Shown here: piece by piece, positions 52,554 through 60,695 of the stretch
Layout of the letters: every line of letters starts with the position of its first letter
Position numbering within the stretch: position 1 is the first letter of the stretch
Source: an uncultured Dorea sp.
GTDB lineage: Bacteria > Bacillota_A > Clostridia > Lachnospirales > Lachnospiraceae
Assembly (NCBI GenBank): GCA_910578865.1
Contig: CAJTRM010000019.1
Coordinates: forward strand, 1-64,000
Reading direction: 5' to 3'
Length of the DNA: 64,000 nucleotides
Notes under the pieces: generated by a model
The model's database searches: none
Seen by the model: the letters and a program-made list of their open reading frames with translations, nothing else
Told to the model about the DNA's origin: nothing
Translations under genes and position numbers: made by a program

Positions 52554-53501
52554 TTATGGAAGATTCTTTCCAGAAGCGATATAAAGCTTGTACCACTCCT
52601 CGTGCGTAAGGTCTACTTTTGAAGCTTCACATGTATCGGTAAGATGAGCTGTGTTCATTGTGCCGGCAATTGCCTGCATATGGGCCGGGTGGCGCAGGAT
52701 CCATGCAATAGCAATAGCGGCAGTGGAAACATTGTATTTGTCAGCAAGCTCATGGAGAACTTGGTTGAGTTCCGGATAATCAGGATGATCCAGAAAACAT
52801 CCGCCGGGGAATCCGCCCGCATTGAAGCCGAACTGAAGAGGCGACCATGCCTGGATCGTAATGTCGTTGATACGGCAGTAATCCAGAGTACTGTTGTCAC
52901 GGTCAATCGAGCGGTCAGTTGTTAAGTTGTTCATGTAAAGAACCTGATCAATCAGCTGGCTTTCACAGAGACTAAGCTGCAGCTGGTTGAAGATCAGAGG
53001 CTGTTTTACATATTTTTTCAAAAGTTCAATCTGCATCGGCATTACATTGCTGACACCAAAATAGCGTACTTTTCCGCTCTGATACAGCTTATCAAAAGCA
53101 GCAGCAACTTCTTCCGGATCGTAGATCAGGTCAGGTCTGTGAAGCAATAGCACATCGAGATAATCAAGCCTCATTCTTTCGAGACTGCCTTCTGTACTTT
53201 CGATAATGTCTTTTTCGGTCCAGTCAAACTCTTTACGGTCAGTAAAGTGGAGACCGCATTTGCTCTGAACGATTATTTTATCTCTCGGAATGTCCAGTAA
53301 GGCTTTTGCTTCTCCAAAACGTCTCTCTGCTTCACCGTCTGTGTAGCATGTAGCATTGTCAAAAAAGTTAATGCCAAGGTCATAAGCGGCGCTGATCACT
53401 TTGGCAGCTTCTTCTTTGGATAAAACAGGCATTCTCATGCACCCGAGAATAATAGCAGATGAATGTAAAGGGCCGTTAGAAAGTGGAATTGTTTTCATCA
53501 T
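52554..53501 (-). CDS. aldo/keto reductase
   Basis: 315-residue NADPH-dependent oxidoreductase with a TIM barrel. The catalytic tetrad can be read: Asp in NFFDNATCYTDGEAE, Tyr in the same segment, Lys in IIVQSKCGL, and His in VLLLHRPDL. The NADP-binding C terminus has AIAIAWILRHPAHMQAIAGTMN. It belongs to the YdhF/Tas-like group; the substrate is unknown. AGGAGG precedes the start. A strong divergent promoter separates it from the IclR gene, and no operon partner is seen. Confidence 0.9.
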   Translation of the reverse strand: MMKTIPLSNGPLHSSAIILGCMRMPVLSKEEAAKVISAAYDLGINFFDNATCYTDGEAERRFGEAKALLDIPRDKIIVQSKCGLHFTDRKEFDWTEKDIIESTEGSLERMRLDYLDVLLLHRPDLIYDPEEVAAAFDKLYQSGKVRYFGVSNVMPMQIELLKKYVKQPLIFNQLQLSLCESQLIDQVLYMNNLTTDRSIDRDNSTLDYCRINDITIQAWSPLQFGFNAGGFPGGCFLDHPDYPELNQVLHELADKYNVSTAAIAIAWILRHPAHMQAIAGTMNTAHLTDTCEASKVDLTHEEWYKLYIASGKNLP

Positions 53502-53533
53502 AGTTCCTCCTTTTCCTAATTTTGATAGCTATA

Positions 53534-53562
53534 TTATTACACTAACAAGTTATGTAAGTCAA
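53534..53562 (-). promoter_or_regulatory. promoter of the aldo/keto reductase gene
   Basis: On the minus strand TTGACT (53557-53562) and TAATAA (53534-53539) are spaced by 17 bp. The spacer holds an imperfect palindrome, ACTAAC-N7-GTAAGT (53541-53559), that could be an operator. Confidence 0.6.
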
Positions 53563-53706
53563 CAAAAATTTTATATATAAAAAATATATTTCAAATATAA
53601 AATACAGAAAAAGTATTCCATTTTCAAAAAAAAGATTGTAAAATATATCCGGATGTAAGAGGAAATGTTCTGAAATAATACAAGATATATATAGGAGTGC
53701 GGTGAC

Positions 53707-54471
53707 ATGAGCAAAGATGTAAAAGTACCGGCGGTAGAACGAGCGCTGGATGTTATTGAATATTTGGCGGAGTGTAATTCTTCTAAATCATTAAAAGAGA
53801 TAGGGGATCAGTTAAAAATACCGGCCGCTTCCCTTTTTCGTCTGCTAAAGAATCTGACGGCGAGGGATTATCTGGTACAGGTAAAAGAGAACCCGCCGGA
53901 GTATGAACTCGGATATAAGATTTCGCAGATTTCTTCAAAATATATAAGAAAGTTTAACTTATCTGACGTGGCGAAGCCGGTAATGGAGGAATTGTCAGAG
54001 AGAACCAATCAGACTGCACAGTTAGGCGTGCTGGACGGGACTAAGGTTATATATATTGCACAGGTACTTTCCAGGGCGCCTGTGAATTTCATTGCACATC
54101 TGTATGCTCCTATGGCTCCTAATGTATGTGCATGTGCCAAATGCATCCTGGCAGAGGAAGACCCGGAAACACAGAAATGGATACTGGAATCCAGTATGCT
54201 TAAGAAGAATACAGAGAAGACGATCATGGATATAGACACACTGATTGATGAATTGAGGCTGACAAAAGAACGTGGTTATGGAAGAGATGATGAAGAATTT
54301 AGTGTAGGCATCGGCTGCCTTGCAGTACCGATTTTGGGTTCTGATAACGAATGTCTGGGAGCGATTGGTGTTACGGGAAAAGCAGAGGACTATGAAGACG
54401 CAGAACAATTAGAAAAAATCCGCTTTTTTGTAACGGATGCGGCAAAAAAAATATCGAAAAAAATAGTATAA
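53707..54471 (+). CDS. IclR family transcriptional regulator
   Basis: 254 residues. A winged helix (about residues 8-70; AVERALDVIEYLAECNSSKSLKEIGDQLKIPAASLFRLLKNLTARDYLV) is followed by an IclR effector domain (about 85-250), with GVLDGTKVIYIAQVLS, NVCACAKCILAEEDPE and RGYGRDDEEFSVGIGCLAVPI. The effector is probably a small sugar or acid. An ATATTTCA-containing imperfect palindrome upstream (53584-53602) resembles the perfect palindrome before the next gene, so it probably represses both. GGAGTGCGGTGAC precedes the ATG. Confidence 0.88.
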   Translation: MSKDVKVPAVERALDVIEYLAECNSSKSLKEIGDQLKIPAASLFRLLKNLTARDYLVQVKENPPEYELGYKISQISSKYIRKFNLSDVAKPVMEELSERTNQTAQLGVLDGTKVIYIAQVLSRAPVNFIAHLYAPMAPNVCACAKCILAEEDPETQKWILESSMLKKNTEKTIMDIDTLIDELRLTKERGYGRDDEEFSVGIGCLAVPILGSDNECLGAIGVTGKAEDYEDAEQLEKIRFFVTDAAKKISKKIV

Positions 54472-54490
54472 TATGTTCAAAAATAAAGCC

Positions 54491-54528
54491 AGAAGAGGTG
54501 GACAAATGTATGTCTGCTTCTTTTTTTT
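54491..54528 (+). terminator. intrinsic terminator after the IclR gene
   Basis: AGAAG and GACA (54491-54504) pair with TGTC and CTTCT (54511-54521) around an internal loop, followed by eight T. Confidence 0.65.
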
Positions 54529-54573
54529 GTTGTGCAATTTATACAAATGAGCAGAAGTGTATATAAAATTATA

Positions 54574-54636
54574 TTGCAAATCAACGAAAATAGTGCTATT
54601 CTTTATATATACCAAGTATGAAATATATATTTCATA
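54574..54636 (+). promoter_or_regulatory. promoter and palindromic IclR-type operator of the kinase-like gene
   Basis: TTGCAA (54574-54579), a 17-bp spacer and TATTCT (54597-54602). Downstream, overlapping the expected transcription start, is the perfect 20-bp palindrome TATGAAATATATATTTCATA (54617-54636). IclR proteins bind such AT-rich dyads with TTTC/GAAA half-sites, so repression by the adjacent IclR protein is likely. Confidence 0.7.
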
Positions 54637-54659
54637 TATAAAATATGAAGGAGGCAACT

Positions 54660-56096
54660 ATGGAGAAGAAACCAGTTTTAGGAATAATTGGATTATCTGA
54701 TGGTGACCAGGAAGTACATGCTCAGTTGAAAGACATTGTACAGGCACAGGTTGATGCAATTGTAAAAGCATTAAGAGCAATCGAAGACCGCCGCGGAATT
54801 GCAGGAGACGTTTTCGTCATTAAAACAGCCGGTGCAGCCTGTGATGCGGGGCTTGACCTTGCGGAAGTTACAAGGGTGACAGAAAAAGCGAGAGACAACA
54901 CAAAGACAATTGGTGTGGCGACAGCGCCGGCGCAGCTTCCGGGTGTTGACAAGCCGATTTTTGAACTTTCGGAGGGGGAGATTGAGTATGGTATGGGACT
55001 TCACGGGGAGAGAGGAGTGCTGCGTACAACATGGCAGGATGCAGATGCATTAGTGGACAAGATGTACGGCGAACTGATGGCAGATGCACAGCTGAAAGCG
55101 GGAGACGAAGTATGCGTGCTTGTAAATGGGCTTGGTTCTGCAACAATCACAGAGCTTGCTATCGCCTTCCGCAGAGTAAAGCAGCTTTTGACCGGGGACG
55201 GAATCAAGGTGTATGATGCAGATTTAAACAGCTATTGCACCAGTATGGAGATGGGCGGCTTTTCTATTACGCTGTTTAAATTAGATGAAGAGTTAAAGAA
55301 ATATTTTGATATGCCCTGTTATTGCCCGTTCTATGCGAAAGGTGAGCTTACAGGGACTTCGGCAGACAGAGATTATGAGGGAATATCTACAATTGAGGCA
55401 GAACCGGAATTTGATGAAAATGATGTGGAAGAGGCGGAGATTGTAAAAAGTAAAGAAGGAGAGCTTAGAGAGCTAAATGCACAGGATGCCAGAAATATGT
55501 TGTTGTCTATTGCGGATAAAATCATTGCGAAGAAACCATATTTGACAGAGATCGACAGCGCGATCGGAGACGGAGACCATGGGATCGGCATGGCGGCTGG
55601 AATGCAGAAGGTGAAGAAAAAACTTATGAAGATGAAATCCGAAGAAAATGCATACGCAGTCTTTGAGTCGGCCGGAAAAGCAATGCTTTTGTCCATGGGC
55701 GGGGCTTCCAGGGTTATTTTTGGAAGCCTGTATCTTGCGGGCGCTAAGGATATGGGGGCAAAAGCAGTCCTTACGGCAGAGGACATTGCCAGGATGGAAA
55801 GAAAAAGTCTGTCCGCAATTCAGGAGAGAGGCAAGGCAGAAGTCGGAGATAAGACGATGGTAGATGCCTTAGCTCCTGCGGTAGAAGCATTGGAGGCAAA
55901 CTGCAGGAAGGGGCTTCTTGAGATGCTTAAAGCGGCGGAGGAGGCTGCAAGGCAGGGGATGGAGAACACCAAGAATTACCAGGCGAAATTTGGACGCGCC
56001 AAATCGTTGATGGAAAGAGCGATCGGGTATCAGGATGCGGGAGCGACTTCTGTGTGGCTGATCTTTCAGGGGATGAGAGAATTTGTGGAAGGATAA
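54660..56096 (+). CDS. chimeric DhaK(second half)-DhaL protein with an isomerase-like N terminus
   Basis: 478 residues. Residues about 44-235 match the second lobe of dihydroxyacetone kinase subunit DhaK: RRGIAGDVFVIKTAGAA, GEIEYGMGLHGERGV with the substrate-binding His115, and YCTSMEMGGFSITLFKLDEEL. Residues about 272-478 are a complete DhaL: IDSAIGDGDHGIGMAAG (Asp ligands near 303-308), GDKTMVDALAPA and the final GRAKSLMERAIGYQDAGATS. The first DhaK lobe, with its SGGGSGHEP motif, is absent. The first 43 residues (KPVLGIIGLSDGDQEVHAQL...) instead look like the start of an L-fucose/arabinose-isomerase-type protein. The reading frame, ribosome site (GAAGGAGG) and promoter are intact. It looks like an in-frame deletion fusion; full kinase activity is doubtful. 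Confidence 0.75.
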   Translation: MEKKPVLGIIGLSDGDQEVHAQLKDIVQAQVDAIVKALRAIEDRRGIAGDVFVIKTAGAACDAGLDLAEVTRVTEKARDNTKTIGVATAPAQLPGVDKPIFELSEGEIEYGMGLHGERGVLRTTWQDADALVDKMYGELMADAQLKAGDEVCVLVNGLGSATITELAIAFRRVKQLLTGDGIKVYDADLNSYCTSMEMGGFSITLFKLDEELKKYFDMPCYCPFYAKGELTGTSADRDYEGISTIEAEPEFDENDVEEAEIVKSKEGELRELNAQDARNMLLSIADKIIAKKPYLTEIDSAIGDGDHGIGMAAGMQKVKKKLMKMKSEENAYAVFESAGKAMLLSMGGASRVIFGSLYLAGAKDMGAKAVLTAEDIARMERKSLSAIQERGKAEVGDKTMVDALAPAVEALEANCRKGLLEMLKAAEEAARQGMENTKNYQAKFGRAKSLMERAIGYQDAGATSVWLIFQGMREFVEG

Positions 56097-56179
56097 TGCC
56101 GCATTTTGCCGGTGTGGTTAAGCGAAGCTTCAGGCAGGTGTTTATGGAGTCTATAAAAATGTGTTTTCGTATTCTTTGG

Positions 56180-56208
56180 GTATAAGGGAACCCACCTTTG
56201 CATACATT
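56180..56208 (+). promoter_or_regulatory. sigma-E type sporulation promoter of the spoIIID fragment
   Basis: A -10 CATACATT (56201-56208) fits the sigma-E consensus CATACAnT exactly. A -35 GTATAAG (56180-56186) lies 14 bp upstream, the spacing used by sigma-E. It is 28 bp before the SpoIIID start codon. Confidence 0.65.
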
Positions 56209-56236
56209 GTAAAAACAATGAGTGCAGGGGTTTTAT

Positions 56237-56368
56237 ATGAAAGATTATATTGAGGAAAGGGCAGTGGAGATCGCGTATTATATTATTGAAAATAAGGCAA
56301 CGGTGAGGCAGACGGCGAAGGCATTCGGAGTGAGTAAGAGTACGATACATATAGATGTAACAAAATAG
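56237..56368 (+). pseudogene. spoIIID: truncated stage III sporulation protein D (N-terminal 43 residues)
   Basis: The frame MKDYIEERAVEIAYYIIENK ... ATVRQTAKAFGVSKSTIHIDVTK-stop matches the first half of SpoIIID, including the whole helix-turn-helix. It then ends at a TAG (56366-56368), where the normal protein of about 80-93 residues continues into the basic C-terminal region. The last residues already deviate (HID for HKD, VTK for VTD/VTE), so the break lies about 56350-56365. The sigma-E-type promoter is intact. AT-rich island DNA starts right after. This is best explained by insertion or recombination in spoIIID; without the basic region it should not bind DNA well. Confidence 0.75.
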
Positions 56369-56428
56369 AACGATATTTATGGAGAATAAAATAAATATAA
56401 ATAATACAAAGAGAGCAATAGAATGATG

Positions 56429-56466
56429 AAAGGAGCGGAGAACGCGAAATTAATCCGCTCCTTTTT
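56429..56466. terminator. terminator at the island edge
   Basis: AAAGGAGCGGA (56429-56439) pairs perfectly with TCCGCTCCTTT (56454-56464), followed by TTTTTG. It lies between the spoIIID fragment and the convergent HEPN-like gene. Its GC content is unlike that of the surrounding AT-rich DNA. Confidence 0.8.
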
Positions 56467-56501
56467 GTTAAAATTTAAATCCAGCGGGAGTAATTATTAA
56501 A

Positions 56502-57140
56502 TTATGATATATGAGTAAGTATGTAATTATATTTTTGAATTAAGTTTATTGCCAGTTCATCAGAATAATTCTTTTCTGAAATGTCTTTCCAATATAATCT
56601 ATACAAGTTTTTTAGTTTTTCAAATAATGTTTGCGGATTGCATAAATAGTAAGGAACGTTTGGTTGAATGATTGTATCTAGTTGATATGTTAATGCAGTA
56701 TTGTTCTTGGTTTGACCTTGATGTAATATACCACATCTAATTCCTTTATAAAATAGTATTGCAAGATCTTCTGATATAGTTGGATCTAACAATGGTAAAA
56801 TTTCTTTATATGCGTTTCCTACTGTACCGCCTTCGTGGGACTCATCATATCCATTTTTCATTTCATAGAATAATTCAATAAGAATGCAATTAATTCCCAT
56901 AGTGATAAAAGCAGTATTTTCTGGGATGTCGAGTTTTGCCAAGCATGTATGAATATTTTTAAGTGGTAAAAAATAATTTTCATTAATACGTATTTTCATA
57001 TATTTTTTGACTTTTTGAAAAAGTTTTGTGGCTTCTGAGTGATCAGCTTCGCTTATAGCGATATTTAATTGTTCGCTTATTTGTTTTGCATCTTCAGTTC
57101 TAAGTTGTTTACAAAACCATGTTTTATTTGAATCAAACAT
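56502..57140 (-). CDS. HEPN-like protein of unknown function next to McrBC
   Basis: 212 residues, nearly all helical, AT-rich coding. I do not recognise a named family. The segment YKGIRCGILHQGQTKNN contains R135-x4-H140, which fits the R-x4-6-H catalytic motif of HEPN ribonucleases and their relatives. The context of helices on both sides also fits. GGAGGCTATACAA gives a good ribosome site for the ATG at 57140. It lies 307 bp downstream of mcrC on the same strand, at the edge of the island. A role as an extra effector of the restriction system is speculation; an unrelated helical protein remains possible. Confidence 0.45.
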   Translation of the reverse strand: MFDSNKTWFCKQLRTEDAKQISEQLNIAISEADHSEATKLFQKVKKYMKIRINENYFLPLKNIHTCLAKLDIPENTAFITMGINCILIELFYEMKNGYDESHEGGTVGNAYKEILPLLDPTISEDLAILFYKGIRCGILHQGQTKNNTALTYQLDTIIQPNVPYYLCNPQTLFEKLKNLYRLYWKDISEKNYSDELAINLIQKYNYILTHIS

Positions 57141-57447
57141 TTGTATAGCCTCCTATTTTTAATTCTTTGTAGTTTGATATAATAAGTTGATTATCAGTTC
57201 GTAATTGAAAAACTGGAAGTTACCTCTTTGTATTTTCGTAAGCATACGTGTATACTTTATTCCCAAAATCTTCATGATAATTATTAAGAGCAAGTTTTGA
57301 ATACATAACTTGCAGATACAAGTTCTATGGTCATATCCATTTTTATTTTGCAATTATCATTTAAGAGATTAATGATTTTCTTTTTTGTTTCTTGCTTCAG
57401 CAATATAGTAATATTGAACCAATCGATGATTTTACAACAGCCCATTT
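57141..57447 (-). other. AT-rich gap between mcrC and the HEPN-like gene
   Basis: It contains no gene that I can support. A 53-codon minus-strand frame at 57284-57445 (starts MGCCKIIDWFN, ends FKTCS) begins 2 bp after the mcrC stop but has no ribosome site and no recognisable similarity. It may be a decayed gene start. No hairpin with a T-run was seen. Confidence 0.4.
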
Positions 57448-58482
57448 TTAGTTGTTGAAAGAATTTTGGATAATATCATCTAATGTGTGAGCAATTCCGG
57501 AAAAATCCTGATTTAAATTCAATGTACGCACAGAAATCTGATTTCCGCTCATCTGGTATGTATTATTGGGAATGATATATTCATCAGTCTGGGCATAGAG
57601 AATCATTCCAGAAACGGTATGTTTCAACTCTCTTAATTCAAATTCCTTGTTTTTCACATATGTAAAAATCTGATAGAGGTTATTGGAATGTAAAGTGTTT
57701 GTTCCGTATTGCTGCTGAGTCATATGTGAATAATATTTTGCATCGATAATAAGTATATTGTTTCCCTGAGACAACATAATATCAGTTTGCATTTTGGGAA
57801 GCAATTGGTTCTCAGAATCATCAAGTTGCCATGCAATCTGTGAGGCATTGGCAGATAGTTCTGGATGTTCTTTACGATAGTATTCAAGCAAAAATTTTTC
57901 ATATAAACGGCACATACGTTGTTCGTCAAAAAAATCCATTATTTTTGTGGTACCGTCGTTCTGTGTCTGTAGAAGTCCGTTATAAATCAGATAACAGATT
58001 CCAATTAACATTTGATAACTTTGATTGGAACGATTATAATGTTGGTTCCAATTTACAAAACGTAAATCAATTTCATTAACATCAGAAAAAAACAATAACA
58101 GATTTCGTAGACTCTTTTTTCGCGTATTTGTGATATTGGCTTTAAGAAGCAATAACATTGTAGATTTAATAATTTGGTTAAATTGTGTATTAGTTGAAAA
58201 TTCATCGTATGTACAAATCATTTGTTTCTTCAGCAGAGTCTGAGTTTTAATGGATTCAGAAATATTAAGCTTTCCCTGTAGTGTAGAAAGAGATTCTGAT
58301 TTTGGCACATAATCTCTTCCTAAGCCTCGTTTTAACTGTATGCTAATGCCCTTATCAAGAATGGCTGCACATAATTCAGCGGTATTATGAAAATTTTCTG
58401 TGGCCAGATCTTTGTAATTTTGTGCTTGTAATGCCTGAAAAGCGTAGGACAGCATATAATAAATATTTTGTACAGGAATCAT
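57448..58482 (-). CDS. mcrC: McrC-like 5-methylcytosine restriction endonuclease subunit
   Basis: 344-residue nuclease subunit of a type IV restriction system. The N-terminal part (PVQNIYYMLSYAFQALQ) is the McrC start seen in many Firmicutes. The nuclease core is PD-(D/E)xK-like: KMQTDIMLSQGNNILIIDAKYY (about 226-247), with Asp, Asp and Lys of D-x(n)-DAK. The start codon overlaps the mcrB stop by 4 bp (ATGA), so the two are coupled. Together with McrB it would cut foreign DNA carrying modified cytosines. Confidence 0.88.
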   Translation of the reverse strand: MIPVQNIYYMLSYAFQALQAQNYKDLATENFHNTAELCAAILDKGISIQLKRGLGRDYVPKSESLSTLQGKLNISESIKTQTLLKKQMICTYDEFSTNTQFNQIIKSTMLLLLKANITNTRKKSLRNLLLFFSDVNEIDLRFVNWNQHYNRSNQSYQMLIGICYLIYNGLLQTQNDGTTKIMDFFDEQRMCRLYEKFLLEYYRKEHPELSANASQIAWQLDDSENQLLPKMQTDIMLSQGNNILIIDAKYYSHMTQQQYGTNTLHSNNLYQIFTYVKNKEFELRELKHTVSGMILYAQTDEYIIPNNTYQMSGNQISVRTLNLNQDFSGIAHTLDDIIQNSFNN

Positions 58483-60596
58483 TTAACAGCACTCCTTAGT
58501 CGATCAGACCAATCTACGATTTTTGCGGGCTCATCAAACCAATATTCTTTTAAAAGTGGAATCAATTCGTATTCTACAATGGATGACAAAGTTTGTGTGT
58601 TGGCTGTCTCTGGTGTTAAACCACAAAAATAACTGTGACCAATACAGAATCCTTCACCTAGTGATATATCTTCTGCTATCTTGGAATTGAGTTGTTTCAC
58701 ACAAGCAATTAATTTGTTAAAGGCATCACTTTTTAGAGAATCTTGGTAAGCTTGAAAACCAGGCGTATTAAAACCCGGTTTCATAGTAAAAAATGAAAAA
58801 CGTCGTCTTAAAGCATAATCTAACATAGCAAGACTACGATCAGCAGTATTCATCATACCAATAATATATACATTTGCAGGTACAGAGAAATTCTCATCAG
58901 AATATAACAATTGCAGTTCAATCCCCCGCTTATCTTTTTCAATCAGCATAAATAATTCACCGAATATTTTACTTAAATTACCACGATTGATTTCATCAAT
59001 AATAAAGAAATAATCATTTTCATCATCATCCTCGGCCATTTTGCAGAATTTGTAAAAAGAACCCTTTTTAATTGTGAATCCATTTTCCGTTGGTCGGTAT
59101 CCTTCAATAAAATCCTCGTAGGAGTAACTCTGGTGGAATTGGATCATTTGAACACGGTCAGGATTTTTTGCGCCGATAATGGAATAAGCAAGTCGTTTGG
59201 CAGTAAAAGTTTTTCCAACTCCAGGTGCGCCTTGTAAAATAATATTTTTCTTCATTTTTAAAACATTTACCAGTGTTTTATAATCTTGTCCATTCATATA
59301 CACATCTGAGAGAAAATCTGCAGAAGAGTAAGCTGGATAGTCTATTTCTGGTTGTGTATCTACATCATCTAATTCATCTGGAGCAAAGATGGAAGTAAGC
59401 TTTTCAATATAATCAGTGTATGGAGTGATATCAGTTAAGCGTTTTGCTACTGCATTACCAGGATGTTCCCATTCGCCAACTTGAAGCCATTTTATAGCAC
59501 GGACATTTTTATATTCCTGACGAAGATCGTCAAAGACATAATTTCCAGTGACAATACCTTTACCAAGAAGAGTGTTGCTACGTTTCGCAAAAATCACATC
59601 GTTAACTGATACGGTATTTGCAAAATTCCATGCCATCAAAGCCTGATTTTTTCGTGAAGTACTACTGTCGTACACATCTATCAGTTCTTGACGGAGAGCT
59701 TCCTTGGAAGCAAATTGGGAATAATCACCAATATCGTCCATACCTAAAACCATGATTCCTTTTTGTTGGCATTCATTCCAACTTTTATCATCAAAGACGG
59801 TATACATCCAGTAGTGCGTTTTATGTTTTTTATCGGAAAGCGTATTTGTGTCAGAATCATTAGTCTCATTAGTATATCCTACATTTTTCCCATAAATATG
59901 AGCAAAGACAACTCCGGGAACATTGCATTTTCTTGCATATAATGAAATTTGTCCCATGCGAATGAAAGGAATATCACTTGGTTTTTGATTTAGAAAATGC
60001 AATACTCTCAGCTGAATATCCTGTCCATAAAATGGAGCGAATAATGTTGGAAAGAGCATTTGATAATATTTCATGCGCCATACCATATTGATTCCCGGGA
60101 TATGTTCCAGCTGTTTATAGAGTTGCTCGTAATCTTTTTCAGAATCTAAAGGACCAAAAGAAGATATTATTTTAGCACCTTCAACCAGATCATTTCGCAT
60201 TTCTTCTGCTTTTTGTATTGCTTCATCCTCAGTAAGATGTATAGGTTTTAATGGAGATCCACAGGTCCAACTTTGATTTTTCTTATGATAGAATAATCCA
60301 AATTTATATGCTGCTCCGCCGGAAATACTTCCAAATACTTCGCGGATATCTTTGTCCATTTCAAGTCTATAGCAGAGATTGGTTTTAGTTCCTTCGTCAT
60401 TATAAAATAAAGAAGTTAACAAATCTTTTCCAAAAAGTGATTTTAAGCGTTCTATTCCAAAAAGATTTATAAAATTTTCTCGTAGCTCATCAGCCTTGTG
60501 AGCAAATGAAATCCATTCTGGAGTCTGAGATTCGCTATAAAACCATTCAGGAGAATATTTTCCTGACCCATTTTCTGTTATCTGAATGTTCGACAT
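58479..60596 (-). CDS. mcrB: McrB-like GTPase subunit with EVE-like DNA-reading domain
   Basis: 705 residues. The N-terminal 250 residues are of no family known to me. Residues about 261-375 resemble an EVE domain (HYWMYTVFDDKSW, MAWNFANTVSVNDVIFAKRS, GKGIVTGNYVFDD), which reads modified bases. The AAA+ GTPase follows: Walker A GAPGVGKT (456-463), Walker B FFIIDE (530-535), the McrB signature MNTADRS (582-588), arginine finger region RRRF (597-600). A -35 ATGACA, 17 bp, -10 TATACT promoter is 23 bp before the untranslated leader. CGGAGGTATATT precedes the ATG. An IR-bounded non-coding element lies just upstream. Confidence 0.88.
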   Translation of the reverse strand: MSNIQITENGSGKYSPEWFYSESQTPEWISFAHKADELRENFINLFGIERLKSLFGKDLLTSLFYNDEGTKTNLCYRLEMDKDIREVFGSISGGAAYKFGLFYHKKNQSWTCGSPLKPIHLTEDEAIQKAEEMRNDLVEGAKIISSFGPLDSEKDYEQLYKQLEHIPGINMVWRMKYYQMLFPTLFAPFYGQDIQLRVLHFLNQKPSDIPFIRMGQISLYARKCNVPGVVFAHIYGKNVGYTNETNDSDTNTLSDKKHKTHYWMYTVFDDKSWNECQQKGIMVLGMDDIGDYSQFASKEALRQELIDVYDSSTSRKNQALMAWNFANTVSVNDVIFAKRSNTLLGKGIVTGNYVFDDLRQEYKNVRAIKWLQVGEWEHPGNAVAKRLTDITPYTDYIEKLTSIFAPDELDDVDTQPEIDYPAYSSADFLSDVYMNGQDYKTLVNVLKMKKNIILQGAPGVGKTFTAKRLAYSIIGAKNPDRVQMIQFHQSYSYEDFIEGYRPTENGFTIKKGSFYKFCKMAEDDDENDYFFIIDEINRGNLSKIFGELFMLIEKDKRGIELQLLYSDENFSVPANVYIIGMMNTADRSLAMLDYALRRRFSFFTMKPGFNTPGFQAYQDSLKSDAFNKLIACVKQLNSKIAEDISLGEGFCIGHSYFCGLTPETANTQTLSSIVEYELIPLLKEYWFDEPAKIVDWSDRLRSAVK

Positions 60597-60626
60597 AATA
60601 TACCTCCGAATTTATAAACTAGAATT

Positions 60627-60655
60627 AGTATATCATTTAACTGCAGCACTGTCAT
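60627..60655 (-). promoter_or_regulatory. promoter of mcrBC
   Basis: On the minus strand ATGACA (60650-60655), 17 bp, TATACT (60627-60632); each hexamer has one mismatch. It ends 31 bp before the mcrB start. Confidence 0.65.
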
Positions 60656-60695
60656 AGATTATCGAAAAATAGAATTATATTGATATTGAAAGAGA

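Noticed and set aside
57159..57353. 64-codon minus-strand frame between mcrC and the HEPN-like gene
   Set aside because: No ribosome site and no recognisable pattern; likely chance in AT-rich DNA.
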